Made by a program: the position numbers and the translations under genes. From Holophaga sp. (GTDB lineage: Bacteria > Acidobacteriota > Holophagae > Holophagales > Holophagaceae): a stretch of 64,000 bases of DNA. The DNA lies in the NCBI GenBank assembly GCA_016715205.1, contig JADKBC010000018.1:6591-70590 (forward strand). The letters run 5' to 3'. Positions 7,953 through 14,716 of this stretch are shown here, piece after piece. The notes below the pieces were generated by a model. That model was not told the origin of the DNA, searched no databases, and saw only the letters and a list, made by a program, of their open reading frames with translations. The first letter of the stretch is position 1. Each line of letters starts with the position of its first letter.

Positions 7953-9401
7953 ATGATCTTTCCCCTCGCTCCCTTTCATTTTGTCGTTTTGGGTGTGGCG
8001 CACCTCTGCGTGCTTTTCTGGTTCCTGGGGCCCTGGTGGGCCCTTTTTCCGGTGGGGCTCTTTGTTCTGGTGAACTTCCTGGCGTCCTTGATCCCCAGCT
8101 TTCCCTACTACCTGCCCATCATCAGCCGAGGCCGAAAGGGCAAGGACGGAGTGGCGCTGACCTTCGACGATGGACCGGATCCATTGGTTACACCGCGCCT
8201 GTTGGAACTGCTCGACCGCTACGACGCCAAGGCCACTTTTTTTGTCACGGGAATCAATGCGGAGCGCTATCCCGACATCGTGCGTGCCATCCTCGCCAAG
8301 GGTCACACGCTTGGCAATCACTCCTATAGTCATTCACCGGCGCTGATGCTGAAGGGCAAACGGGCTCTCAAGCAGGAGGTGGAATCCGCCCAGGCCCTGC
8401 TGAAGGCATTCGGCGTTGTGCCCCTGGCCTTTCGCCCACCGGTGGGGATCACCAACGCGCATCTTTGGCGGATTTTGCTCGAAGCGGGCATGTTCTGTGT
8501 CAATTTCAGCTGCCGGGCCGGGGACATGGGCAACCGCCGCATCGCGCACTTGGCCGCAAAAATTCTTGCCAAGGCAAGGCCCCGCGACATCATTCTGCTG
8601 CACGATGTGGCTCCCCCCGGGGGTGACGTGGCACACCTGATGACGGAATTCGAAACGATTCTGGTTGGGCTGCAAAAACAGGGCTTGAACGTGCGCCCTT
8701 TGGCCCAGCTCATTGGACAAGAGATCATGCAGAAACGTGTCAGCGCTGGAGCGAACGCTGCCGAGCTTTTCTACGATGGGCTGGCTGCCACCTACGACCA
8801 GGAACAGTTCTGCTCCAAGGTTTCCATTTCACGGCGCACGGAATTGGCGCTGTTCACGGCCCGGATTCCCGAGGTATTTGAAGGCGCTGGGCGGGTTCTT
8901 GAGATTGGCGCAGGTACGGGCATTTTCACCACCACCATCGCTCGCCATTGCGGTCACGTGGAGGCTTTGGATATTTCCGCCAATATGCTGGCGCTGCTCG
9001 ACGAAAAATGCCGCGCCGAGGGCATCACCAATGTGCGGTCCCGGGTGGGCAACGTGGAGACCATGAACCTGGAAGGCCCCTACGACGTGGTTTGCGCCTT
9101 TTCGGCCCTGGAATACCTGAAGGATCTTCCCGCGCTGCTCAAACGGTTGGCACCGCATGTGCCGCCAGGCGGCAGGGTCTACTTCATCACAGCTCGGACA
9201 TCCCTGTTCCGCCTCTTCACCCAGATCGGCAATGCCATGCGGCAGGGCATGTGGCTCAAGTCTCGCAGCCGCCGCCAGTTCGAGCGGATGTTGAAGGAGG
9301 CTGGATTCGAACCTGTGTCGATCACATCCCACCTTCTCAAATGTGTGATCTCCGGTGGCATGCTGCTGGAGGTTGTGGCCCGCAGGCGGGGCACCCCTTG
9401 A
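7953..9401 (+). CDS. Polysaccharide deacetylase (NodB)-SAM methyltransferase fusion
   Basis: A 482-residue two-domain protein. Residues about 1-45 form two membrane helices; about 60-260 is a NodB domain with ALTFDDGPDP (metal-binding Asp), LGNHSYSHS (metal-binding His pair) and LLHDV. About 275-480 is a class I methyltransferase with motif I VLEIGAGTGIFT and a UbiG/BioC-like layout. The start is the ATG at 7953, leading into MIFPLAPFHF; a longer upstream frame lacks domain homology. Aryl polyene clusters usually carry a methyltransferase for the aryl head group, so the second domain may methylate the pigment. The deacetylase target is unknown. Confidence 0.82.
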   Translation: MIFPLAPFHFVVLGVAHLCVLFWFLGPWWALFPVGLFVLVNFLASLIPSFPYYLPIISRGRKGKDGVALTFDDGPDPLVTPRLLELLDRYDAKATFFVTGINAERYPDIVRAILAKGHTLGNHSYSHSPALMLKGKRALKQEVESAQALLKAFGVVPLAFRPPVGITNAHLWRILLEAGMFCVNFSCRAGDMGNRRIAHLAAKILAKARPRDIILLHDVAPPGGDVAHLMTEFETILVGLQKQGLNVRPLAQLIGQEIMQKRVSAGANAAELFYDGLAATYDQEQFCSKVSISRRTELALFTARIPEVFEGAGRVLEIGAGTGIFTTTIARHCGHVEALDISANMLALLDEKCRAEGITNVRSRVGNVETMNLEGPYDVVCAFSALEYLKDLPALLKRLAPHVPPGGRVYFITARTSLFRLFTQIGNAMRQGMWLKSRSRRQFERMLKEAGFEPVSITSHLLKCVISGGMLLEVVARRRGTP

Positions 9402-10558
9402 CGCGCACCCCCAGCGCCCTGGTTCTGATTCCGGTCTTCAACCACGGGAAGACCCTGCGCACGGTGGTGGAAAGTTGCCTCAAAGAAGGCTTTCCCGTGT
9501 TGGTGGTCGATGACGGCAGCACGGATGGCAGCCTGGATACCGTGATGGACCTGCCCATTCATCGGCATCGCTTGCCCGTGAATCGCGGCAAGGGCGCAGC
9601 GCTCCAGGCCGGGGCTCACGTCGCCCAGGCGTTGGGCTTTGAGGCAATCATCACCCTGGACGCCGACGGGCAGCATGACCCTGCGGATGCGCATGTGCTG
9701 CTGGAGGCGGGCGCCGCTGCCTGGCCGGCCATCGTCCTGGGCGCCAGGCGCATGGAAACGGACAATGTGCCCACCTCCAGCCTATTTGGGCGGGCCTTTT
9801 CGAATTTTTGGGTGCGACTGGAATGTGGGCGGACGTTGCCCGATACCCAGAGTGGGTTTCGGCTGTACCCCGTGGCACTACTGACCCTTCCTGGTTTTTT
9901 ATCCCGGCGGTACACCTTCGAGATCGAGGTGCTGGTGCGGGGTTCCTGGGCTGGGTTGAACATTCTTTCAGCGCCCGTCTCAGTCTATTACCCGCCCGGG
10001 GATGAACGTATTTCGCACTTTCGAGGGTTCAAGGACAACCTCCGTCTGACCGTGCTGCACACGTGGCTGGTGATCCGCTCCTTGTTGCCATGGCCCCACC
10101 GGCGGCTATTTGGAGAGAAGGAAACCGAAGGCTCCCTGCCAAGTCTCCTGCACCCCATTCGTTTCCTGAAGCGGTTGAGCCAGGAACACACAGGGCCTGC
10201 AGAACTCGCTGCGGCCGTCTGGGTGGGCATCTTCATCGGTTCCCTGCCCATCATTCCCTTTGGGGTGGTGACGATCCTGTACGTCTGCCATCGACTCAAC
10301 CTGAACAAACTAGCCGGGGCGGGTGCCAGCAACCTGTGCGTGGCTCCCTTTGTGCCCTTTCTCTGCATTGAAGTTGGCCACCGATTGATTCGAGGCTCCT
10401 GGTGGGCCACCTTCACCCATCAGACCCTGGTCAAGGAAATCCACTTCCGCCTGGGGGAATGGCTCCTGGGTGCCCTGATCCTCGGCCCCATCCTGGGTGG
10501 CCTGGGGGCCCTGGTTACCTATGGCCTGGTGAAGGGACTGCGGAAACCATCCAACTGA
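9398..10558 (+). CDS. Family 2 glycosyltransferase fused to a DUF2062 domain
   Basis: A 386-residue protein. The N-terminal GT-A domain shows LIPVFNHGKTL, VVDDGSTDGS and the metal-binding motif TLDADGQHD, as in polyprenyl-phosphate glycosyltransferases. The C-terminal 150 residues form a DUF2062-like membrane domain (LAAAVWVGIFIGSLPIIPFG). Translation appears to begin at a TTG that overlaps the stop codon of the preceding gene (TTGA), so the two are coupled. The partnership with the deacetylase-methyltransferase suggests joint modification of the lipid or head group of the pigment; this is inference. Confidence 0.82.
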   Translation: MTRTPSALVLIPVFNHGKTLRTVVESCLKEGFPVLVVDDGSTDGSLDTVMDLPIHRHRLPVNRGKGAALQAGAHVAQALGFEAIITLDADGQHDPADAHVLLEAGAAAWPAIVLGARRMETDNVPTSSLFGRAFSNFWVRLECGRTLPDTQSGFRLYPVALLTLPGFLSRRYTFEIEVLVRGSWAGLNILSAPVSVYYPPGDERISHFRGFKDNLRLTVLHTWLVIRSLLPWPHRRLFGEKETEGSLPSLLHPIRFLKRLSQEHTGPAELAAAVWVGIFIGSLPIIPFGVVTILYVCHRLNLNKLAGAGASNLCVAPFVPFLCIEVGHRLIRGSWWATFTHQTLVKEIHFRLGEWLLGALILGPILGGLGALVTYGLVKGLRKPSN

Positions 10559-10671
10559 TTTTCGCCAATCAGAAACTTTTTTTTCGCCACCCCTTGCGTA
10601 AACAAGAATAAAAAGCGAAACTACTCCAGGTCAGGGCAATTGGAGCCCAACCCCCGATTCTGGAGCGGACC

Positions 10672-10863
10672 ATGCTCAAGTCGTTCGGATACAAACTTCC
10701 CGGTTACTTCATGGAATACGGCCCCGTGTTGGCCCTGGACGAGGATGACGCCCGTCGGGTCATTCGCCAGCGGCTCAACGCCAAGCGTTTGCCCTGGGGC
10801 TTACAGGTTTGGGATCTGGCGGCTCGGCCATTATCCAAGTGGAAGGTGGCCGAAGCCTCCTGA
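10672..10863 (+). CDS. Small hypothetical protein (63 aa)
   Basis: An ATG at 10672 with GGAG 7 nt upstream opens a 63-codon frame rich in charged residues (LDEDDARRVIRQRLNAKR). It has no signal peptide or membrane helix and belongs to no family I recognise. It sits alone between the pigment genes and the convergent cupin gene, 1 nt from the cupin's stop. The ribosome site and isolated position make it likely to be a real gene. Confidence 0.55.
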   Translation: MLKSFGYKLPGYFMEYGPVLALDEDDARRVIRQRLNAKRLPWGLQVWDLAARPLSKWKVAEAS

Positions 10864-10864
10864 T

Positions 10865-11188
10865 TCAGCCCTTCTGGCCGCGCAGCATGGTGAGCAGCCA
10901 ATGGGAGGGTTCGACGGCTTTGACACCGTGAGGCAGGCCCTTGGGCAAATCCTTGCGGTCGCCCGGAGCCAACTTTGACCACAGGCCGTCGACCATCACC
11001 TCCAGGGCACCGGCGACACAAAGGACGGTGGCGGGGAAGGGCGTCGTGTGGGCGCTGATTTCCTGTCCCGCGTCCATGGCAAAAAAGACCAATTTCAGAT
11101 CGTTGGGCAGATCGATCAGCGGCCGGGAGGCAATGGCGCCCTGGGAAATCGGAAGGGTTTCACTGAGATTGGTAATCACGGTGGTCAT
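10865..11188 (-). CDS. Small cupin-fold protein
   Basis: A 107-residue single cupin. The barrel region reads ISAHTTPFPATVLCVAGALEVMVDG, then LAPGDRKDLPKGLPHGV. The ATG at 11188 has GGAG 7 nt upstream; a longer in-frame extension to 11290 would cross the operator palindrome and is unlikely. It is transcribed divergently from the Crp/Fnr regulator and shares its 160-bp upstream region, which holds one of the CCTTGAY-N4-RTCAAGG sites. It is therefore a likely target of that regulator. The metal and substrate are unknown. Confidence 0.75.
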   Translation of the reverse strand: MTTVITNLSETLPISQGAIASRPLIDLPNDLKLVFFAMDAGQEISAHTTPFPATVLCVAGALEVMVDGLWSKLAPGDRKDLPKGLPHGVKAVEPSHWLLTMLRGQKG

Positions 11189-11274
11189 GGGAATCTCCGG
11201 AAGGGCAAGGTCAGGGGTGAGGGGTTTCTCAACCGCATCCTCAAAAGGAAGTTTGGCCCTTTGCCACGCGCTCG

Positions 11275-11292
11275 CCTTGATGGCAGTCAAGG
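11275..11292. promoter_or_regulatory. Crp/Fnr-type operator in the cupin-regulator intergenic region
   Basis: CCTTGAT-GGCA-GTCAAGG is an almost perfect inverted repeat that contains the FNR/DNR core TTGAY-N4-RTCAA. It lies 83 nt before the cupin start and 57 nt before the regulator start, so it could control both. The same extended arms (CCTTGA/TCAAGG) recur before nrfH and nuoH. Confidence 0.7.
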
Positions 11293-11348
11293 CACAGCGG
11301 ATTGGCGGCTCGGTCGGCTCCCGGCGCTGATGCCGCTAGAATGGCGGG

Positions 11349-11987
11349 ATGATCCTCCCAACCTGGCACCAGGCACCCCTCTTTACGTCCCTTCAGGCAC
11401 CCCAGCGTCATCGCCTGGAAGCCATGGCGGGAACGCGGCGGTTGGATGCGGGGGAAATGCTGTTTCTGGAGGATGAACCCTGCACGGGCTTTTTTGTGCT
11501 GGTGGAAGGTGCCATTCAGCTCACCCGCAGCGGCACGGTGCCTGGGGCGCATCCCACCCTGGCAGTGATTCTCCCCGTGAATTCCTTCGCGGAAGCCGCC
11601 ATGTTCGGGGGTGAAGCTTTTCCCGCCACGGCCACGGCCATCAAGCCCTCCCGGGTGGTGCACTTTGGCAAGGCTCCCTTTATGGGTGCGCTGCGGGAAG
11701 ATCCGGATCTGGCCCTGGCGGTCATTCATGCCCAGGCCGTGTGGCTGCGCAAGATCACCCAGAAGGTCCAGGAACTCTCGGGCTCCGATAGCCTGGAGCG
11801 TTTGAGGTCCTGGCTGCGCGCTAACCTCACGGACCAGATTCCCTTCGCGCTACCGGTTACCAAAAAAGCCCTGGCGGCCCAGCTTGGCATGACCCCGGAA
11901 ACCCTTTCCCGCGGCCTGCGGGTTTTCCAGGATCAGGGGCTTCTGGAAGTTCAAGGGACGCGACTGTTGAAAAAGGGCCCGTTCTGA
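11349..11987 (+). CDS. Crp/Fnr-family transcriptional regulator (FNR-type DNA specificity, no Fe-S cysteines)
   Basis: A 212-residue regulator: an N-terminal cyclic-nucleotide-binding-like beta roll (about residues 15-115), a dimerisation helix (about 120-148) and a C-terminal winged helix. The recognition helix reads GMTPETLSRGLRVF, with E184, S187 and R188 in the E-x-x-S-R arrangement by which E. coli FNR reads TTGAT. Only one cysteine (Cys45) is present, so it cannot hold an FNR-type 4Fe-4S cluster; a haem- or NO-sensing DNR/HcpR-like mode is possible but not shown. It is followed 12 nt later by the nrf genes, which marks it as their probable regulator. Confidence 0.85.
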   Translation: MILPTWHQAPLFTSLQAPQRHRLEAMAGTRRLDAGEMLFLEDEPCTGFFVLVEGAIQLTRSGTVPGAHPTLAVILPVNSFAEAAMFGGEAFPATATAIKPSRVVHFGKAPFMGALREDPDLALAVIHAQAVWLRKITQKVQELSGSDSLERLRSWLRANLTDQIPFALPVTKKALAAQLGMTPETLSRGLRVFQDQGLLEVQGTRLLKKGPF

Positions 11988-11999
11988 AGGGGAGTATCC

Positions 12000-12497
12000 T
12001 TGGTGGAACGACGTGTACGCATGTTCGCCCTGGCTTTTGCAAGCCTGATCGTAGCCGTCGGGACTGCCGCCGATCCAGGCACGGCCTGCATGGGGTGCCA
12101 CCTCATGCGTCCCCAACTCGATTCGCTCCGGGCTGGCAGCCATGGCAAGGTGACCTCCTGCCCGGATTGTCATGAACCCCACGATTCCGCAGCCCACAGG
12201 CTCTATGCCGTGGCTTCCGATGGCCTCCGCCATCTCTTCCTGACGTCCTTGAATGCGGCACCGGCGCGGATTCGCATCCACCGGGCCGGGGCCGAGGTGG
12301 TGCAGGCCAATTGCATTCGCTGCCATGGTGTGGCTGAGAACCGCACGGTGCAGGTCAACCCCACTGTGCCCAGGCCTATGCCCCAGCCAAAAACATCAGC
12401 CCACGTGCATTCCGGTCAGATGTGTGCAGACTGTCATGGAACAACCTCCCATTCCGCTTGGTTCCAACAGGTTGGACAGAAAAGTCCAGTCCCTTGA
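12000..12497 (+). CDS. NrfH-like tetraheme c-type cytochrome (paralogue)
   Basis: About 165 residues with one N-terminal hydrophobic segment (MFALAFASLIVAVG) and four CxxCH sites: CMGCH, CPDCH, CIRCH and CADCH. Order and spacing match the NrfH that follows, so the two look like a tandem duplication that has diverged. GGGGAG lies just upstream, serving a TTG (12000) or GTG (12003) start; an ATG at 12021 is also possible. As a NapC/NirT-type quinol dehydrogenase it would feed electrons from the quinone pool to NrfA or another periplasmic reductase. Its stop codon lies inside the operator before nrfH. Confidence 0.82.
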   Translation: MVERRVRMFALAFASLIVAVGTAADPGTACMGCHLMRPQLDSLRAGSHGKVTSCPDCHEPHDSAAHRLYAVASDGLRHLFLTSLNAAPARIRIHRAGAEVVQANCIRCHGVAENRTVQVNPTVPRPMPQPKTSAHVHSGQMCADCHGTTSHSAWFQQVGQKSPVP

Positions 12498-12509
12498 CGT
12501 GCGTCAAGG
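12492..12509. promoter_or_regulatory. Crp/Fnr-type operator upstream of nrfH
   Basis: CCTTGAC-GTGC-GTCAAGG is a perfect palindrome in its 7-bp arms. It lies 59 nt before the nrfH GTG and overlaps the end of the preceding cytochrome gene. It has the same extended half-sites as the palindromes at 11275 and 39297, suggesting that nrfHA has its own regulated promoter. Confidence 0.72.
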
Positions 12510-12567
12510 CACATCCCTGGGCTCTGCGCAAAATTGAGGGTTGTGAATTGATGAGGATACCTCTGTC

Positions 12568-13065
12568 GTGAGTGGAACCCGCCGCCTGCTTTTTTTGACG
12601 CTCCTGGCCAGCGTATTGGCTGGTGTGTTCATGGGATCTGGGCTCTTCACCTTTGTCTCGGCTCATGGCACTTCATACCTCTCCAACGACCCCGCGGTGT
12701 GTGTGAACTGCCATGTGATGCGGGAAGAGTTCGATGGTTGGCAGCATGGATCTCATCACGCGGTGGCGGTATGCAATGACTGTCATCTGCCTCACGACAA
12801 CGTGGTGCACAAGCTTTTCGTCAAGGCGAGCAATGGGTATCACCACTCCAAAGCATTCACCCTGATGAATTTCCCCGAACCCATTCGTATCAAGCCCGCC
12901 AATGCCGAAGTGCTGGAAGCCAATTGCATTCGCTGCCACGCGGCCATCACGGATGAAATCACGGCCCACGGCACTCTGGGTGTTTCCACCGATCCCGGGC
13001 GGAAGGCCGATCTTTATGGGTGTGTGCGCTGTCATGAGGGTGTGGGCCATGGCCCCACCCGCTGA
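12568..13065 (+). CDS. nrfH: Cytochrome c nitrite reductase small subunit NrfH
   Basis: A 165-residue membrane-anchored tetraheme cytochrome starting at a GTG. An N-terminal helix (FLTLLASVLAGVFMGSGLF) anchors it, followed by four haem sites: CVNCH, CNDCH, CIRCH and CVRCH. The sequence HGTSYLSNDPAVCVNCHVM is typical of NrfH, which oxidises menaquinol and passes electrons to NrfA. It lies 53 nt upstream of nrfA with an operator ahead of it, so nitrite ammonification is probably induced by the adjacent Crp/Fnr regulator. Confidence 0.92.
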   Translation: MSGTRRLLFLTLLASVLAGVFMGSGLFTFVSAHGTSYLSNDPAVCVNCHVMREEFDGWQHGSHHAVAVCNDCHLPHDNVVHKLFVKASNGYHHSKAFTLMNFPEPIRIKPANAEVLEANCIRCHAAITDEITAHGTLGVSTDPGRKADLYGCVRCHEGVGHGPTR

Positions 13066-13118
13066 ACGCCTTGGTTTTCGATTTCGCAACATGAGTGTTC
13101 CGCTGCAGGAGATTTCCC

Positions 13119-14612
13119 ATGACTGATTCCAAGCTTCCCTTCCTTTCTCGCCCTCTGGTGCGTATGGGCCTGATCGCAGTGGCGGCAGCCATTGCGACCA
13201 TCGTAGTGATGGCGCTGTACACCAGCGTTTCCTCGCGGAAAGCCGAAGCCCGCCAGACCAGCCTGAAGCTGGTGGATCTCGATGAAAAGACCGTGGACCC
13301 GGCCCAGTGGGGCAAGAACTTTCCCCGGCAGTTTGATTCCTACCTGCGCACGGCGGAAAAGTACAGCACCAAGTATGGTGGGGCCGGGAGCGAAGGCTTG
13401 CCCAAGAGCCGCATCCAGGAAGATCCTCGGCTGGTGTCGATCTTTGATGGCTATGCCTTTGCCATCGATTTCAACCAGCGCCAGGGTCATGCCTACATGC
13501 TGAAGGATCAGCGCGAAACCAAACGCGTCACCACCAAACCTCAGACCGGTGCCTGCATGCACTGCCATGCCTCCAACACCGTGGCCTATCGGGAGGCGGG
13601 TCTGCAGAAGGGTGCCCCGGGCACCTTGGACGAGGCCTTCGCCAGCCCCAATGCCCAGGCGCAGCTCATGGCTGGTTTCGAGGCCATCTGCAAAATGCCC
13701 TACGCCGAGGCCACCAAACTGGTGAAGCACGCCGTGGCCTGCATCGATTGCCACGATCCCAAGAACATGGCCCTGCGCGTCACCAAACCCGGTTTCATCC
13801 GGGGCATTGATGCCCTGGCCAAGAGTGGCGAGCCTGTGCCCCACCTGCCTTCCATCGAAAAATGGCGAAAGGGTGATCGCAGCGCGGCCTACAACCCCAA
13901 CCTGGACGCCACTCGGCAGGAGATGCGCTCCATGGTTTGCGGGCAGTGCCATGTTGAGTACTACTGTGGCCCCAAGACCACGCTCTTCTTCCCCTGGAAC
14001 AAGGGGCTGAAGGTCGAGCAGATCGAAGCCACCTACGATGGATACAAGTTCCCCGATGGCCATCGCTTCTTCGATTGGAAACACGCCAAGACAGGTGCGG
14101 AAGTGCTCAAGGCCCAGCATCCCGAATTCGAGATGTGGAGCCAGGGCATCCACGCCCGCTCCGGGGTTTCCTGCGCTGATTGCCACATGCCCTACATGCG
14201 CGAAGGCGCCATCAAGGTCAGCGACCATCAGGTGCGCAGCCCGCTGCTCAACATCTCCCGCTCCTGCCAGACCTGCCACCGCTTCCCTGAAGAAGAACTC
14301 AAGGCGCGTGTTGTGGCCATCCAGGACCGCACCAAGGCCCTGATGGATCGGGCCGAAGATGCCGTGGTGCAGCTCATCGGGGACCTGGACAAGGCCAAAC
14401 AGGCGGGTGCGGAAGAGGCCAAGCTCATGCCCATCTTCGAATTCCAGCGCAAAGCCCAGTGGCGCGTGGATTTCGTGAACGCCGAAAATTCCATGGGCTT
14501 CCACGCCCCCCAGGAAGCCGCCCGCATCCTCGGCGAAGCCATCGACTACGCGCGCCAGGGGCAGTTGGCCCTGCGGGATCTGAACCCCAGTCAAGCCAAA
14601 GCCAAGAAGTAG
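13119..14612 (+). CDS. nrfA: Ammonia-forming cytochrome c nitrite reductase NrfA (CxxCH-type)
   Basis: A 497-residue pentahaem enzyme that reduces nitrite to ammonium. An N-terminal signal anchor (about residues 12-33) is followed by five haem sites at about 146 (CMHCH), 208 (CIDCH), 274 (CGQCH), 353 (CADCH) and 384 (CQTCH). CGQCHVEYYC gives the active-site Tyr, LKAQHPE the calcium-site Lys/Gln pair, and WSQGIHARSG the active-site His. The first site, which holds the catalytic haem, is CxxCH instead of the commoner CxxCK. AGGAG precedes the ATG by 8 nt. It completes the operon with NrfH. Confidence 0.93.
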   Translation: MTDSKLPFLSRPLVRMGLIAVAAAIATIVVMALYTSVSSRKAEARQTSLKLVDLDEKTVDPAQWGKNFPRQFDSYLRTAEKYSTKYGGAGSEGLPKSRIQEDPRLVSIFDGYAFAIDFNQRQGHAYMLKDQRETKRVTTKPQTGACMHCHASNTVAYREAGLQKGAPGTLDEAFASPNAQAQLMAGFEAICKMPYAEATKLVKHAVACIDCHDPKNMALRVTKPGFIRGIDALAKSGEPVPHLPSIEKWRKGDRSAAYNPNLDATRQEMRSMVCGQCHVEYYCGPKTTLFFPWNKGLKVEQIEATYDGYKFPDGHRFFDWKHAKTGAEVLKAQHPEFEMWSQGIHARSGVSCADCHMPYMREGAIKVSDHQVRSPLLNISRSCQTCHRFPEEELKARVVAIQDRTKALMDRAEDAVVQLIGDLDKAKQAGAEEAKLMPIFEFQRKAQWRVDFVNAENSMGFHAPQEAARILGEAIDYARQGQLALRDLNPSQAKAKK

Positions 14613-14622
14613 GAATTCAGCC

Positions 14623-14681
14623 AGGAAGGCACACGAAGCAAAGCCAATGAAGCCTGTTTGCTTTTCTTCGTGTGCCTTCCT
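14623..14681. repeat. Long inverted repeat after nrfA (REP-like element/terminator)
   Basis: AGGAAGGCACACGAAG (14623-14638) and its exact complement (14666-14681) flank a 27-nt loop whose ends can pair further (GCAAA/TTTGC). Outside it, AATTCAGCC and GGCTAATT extend the stem imperfectly. CACGAAG/CTTCGTG blocks of this kind recall dispersed palindromic intergenic elements. It begins 11 nt after the nrfA stop and could also end nrf transcription, though there is no T-run. Confidence 0.7.
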
Positions 14682-14716
14682 GTGTCTTCGTGGCTAATTC
14701 CTGCGAACCTGGAAGC

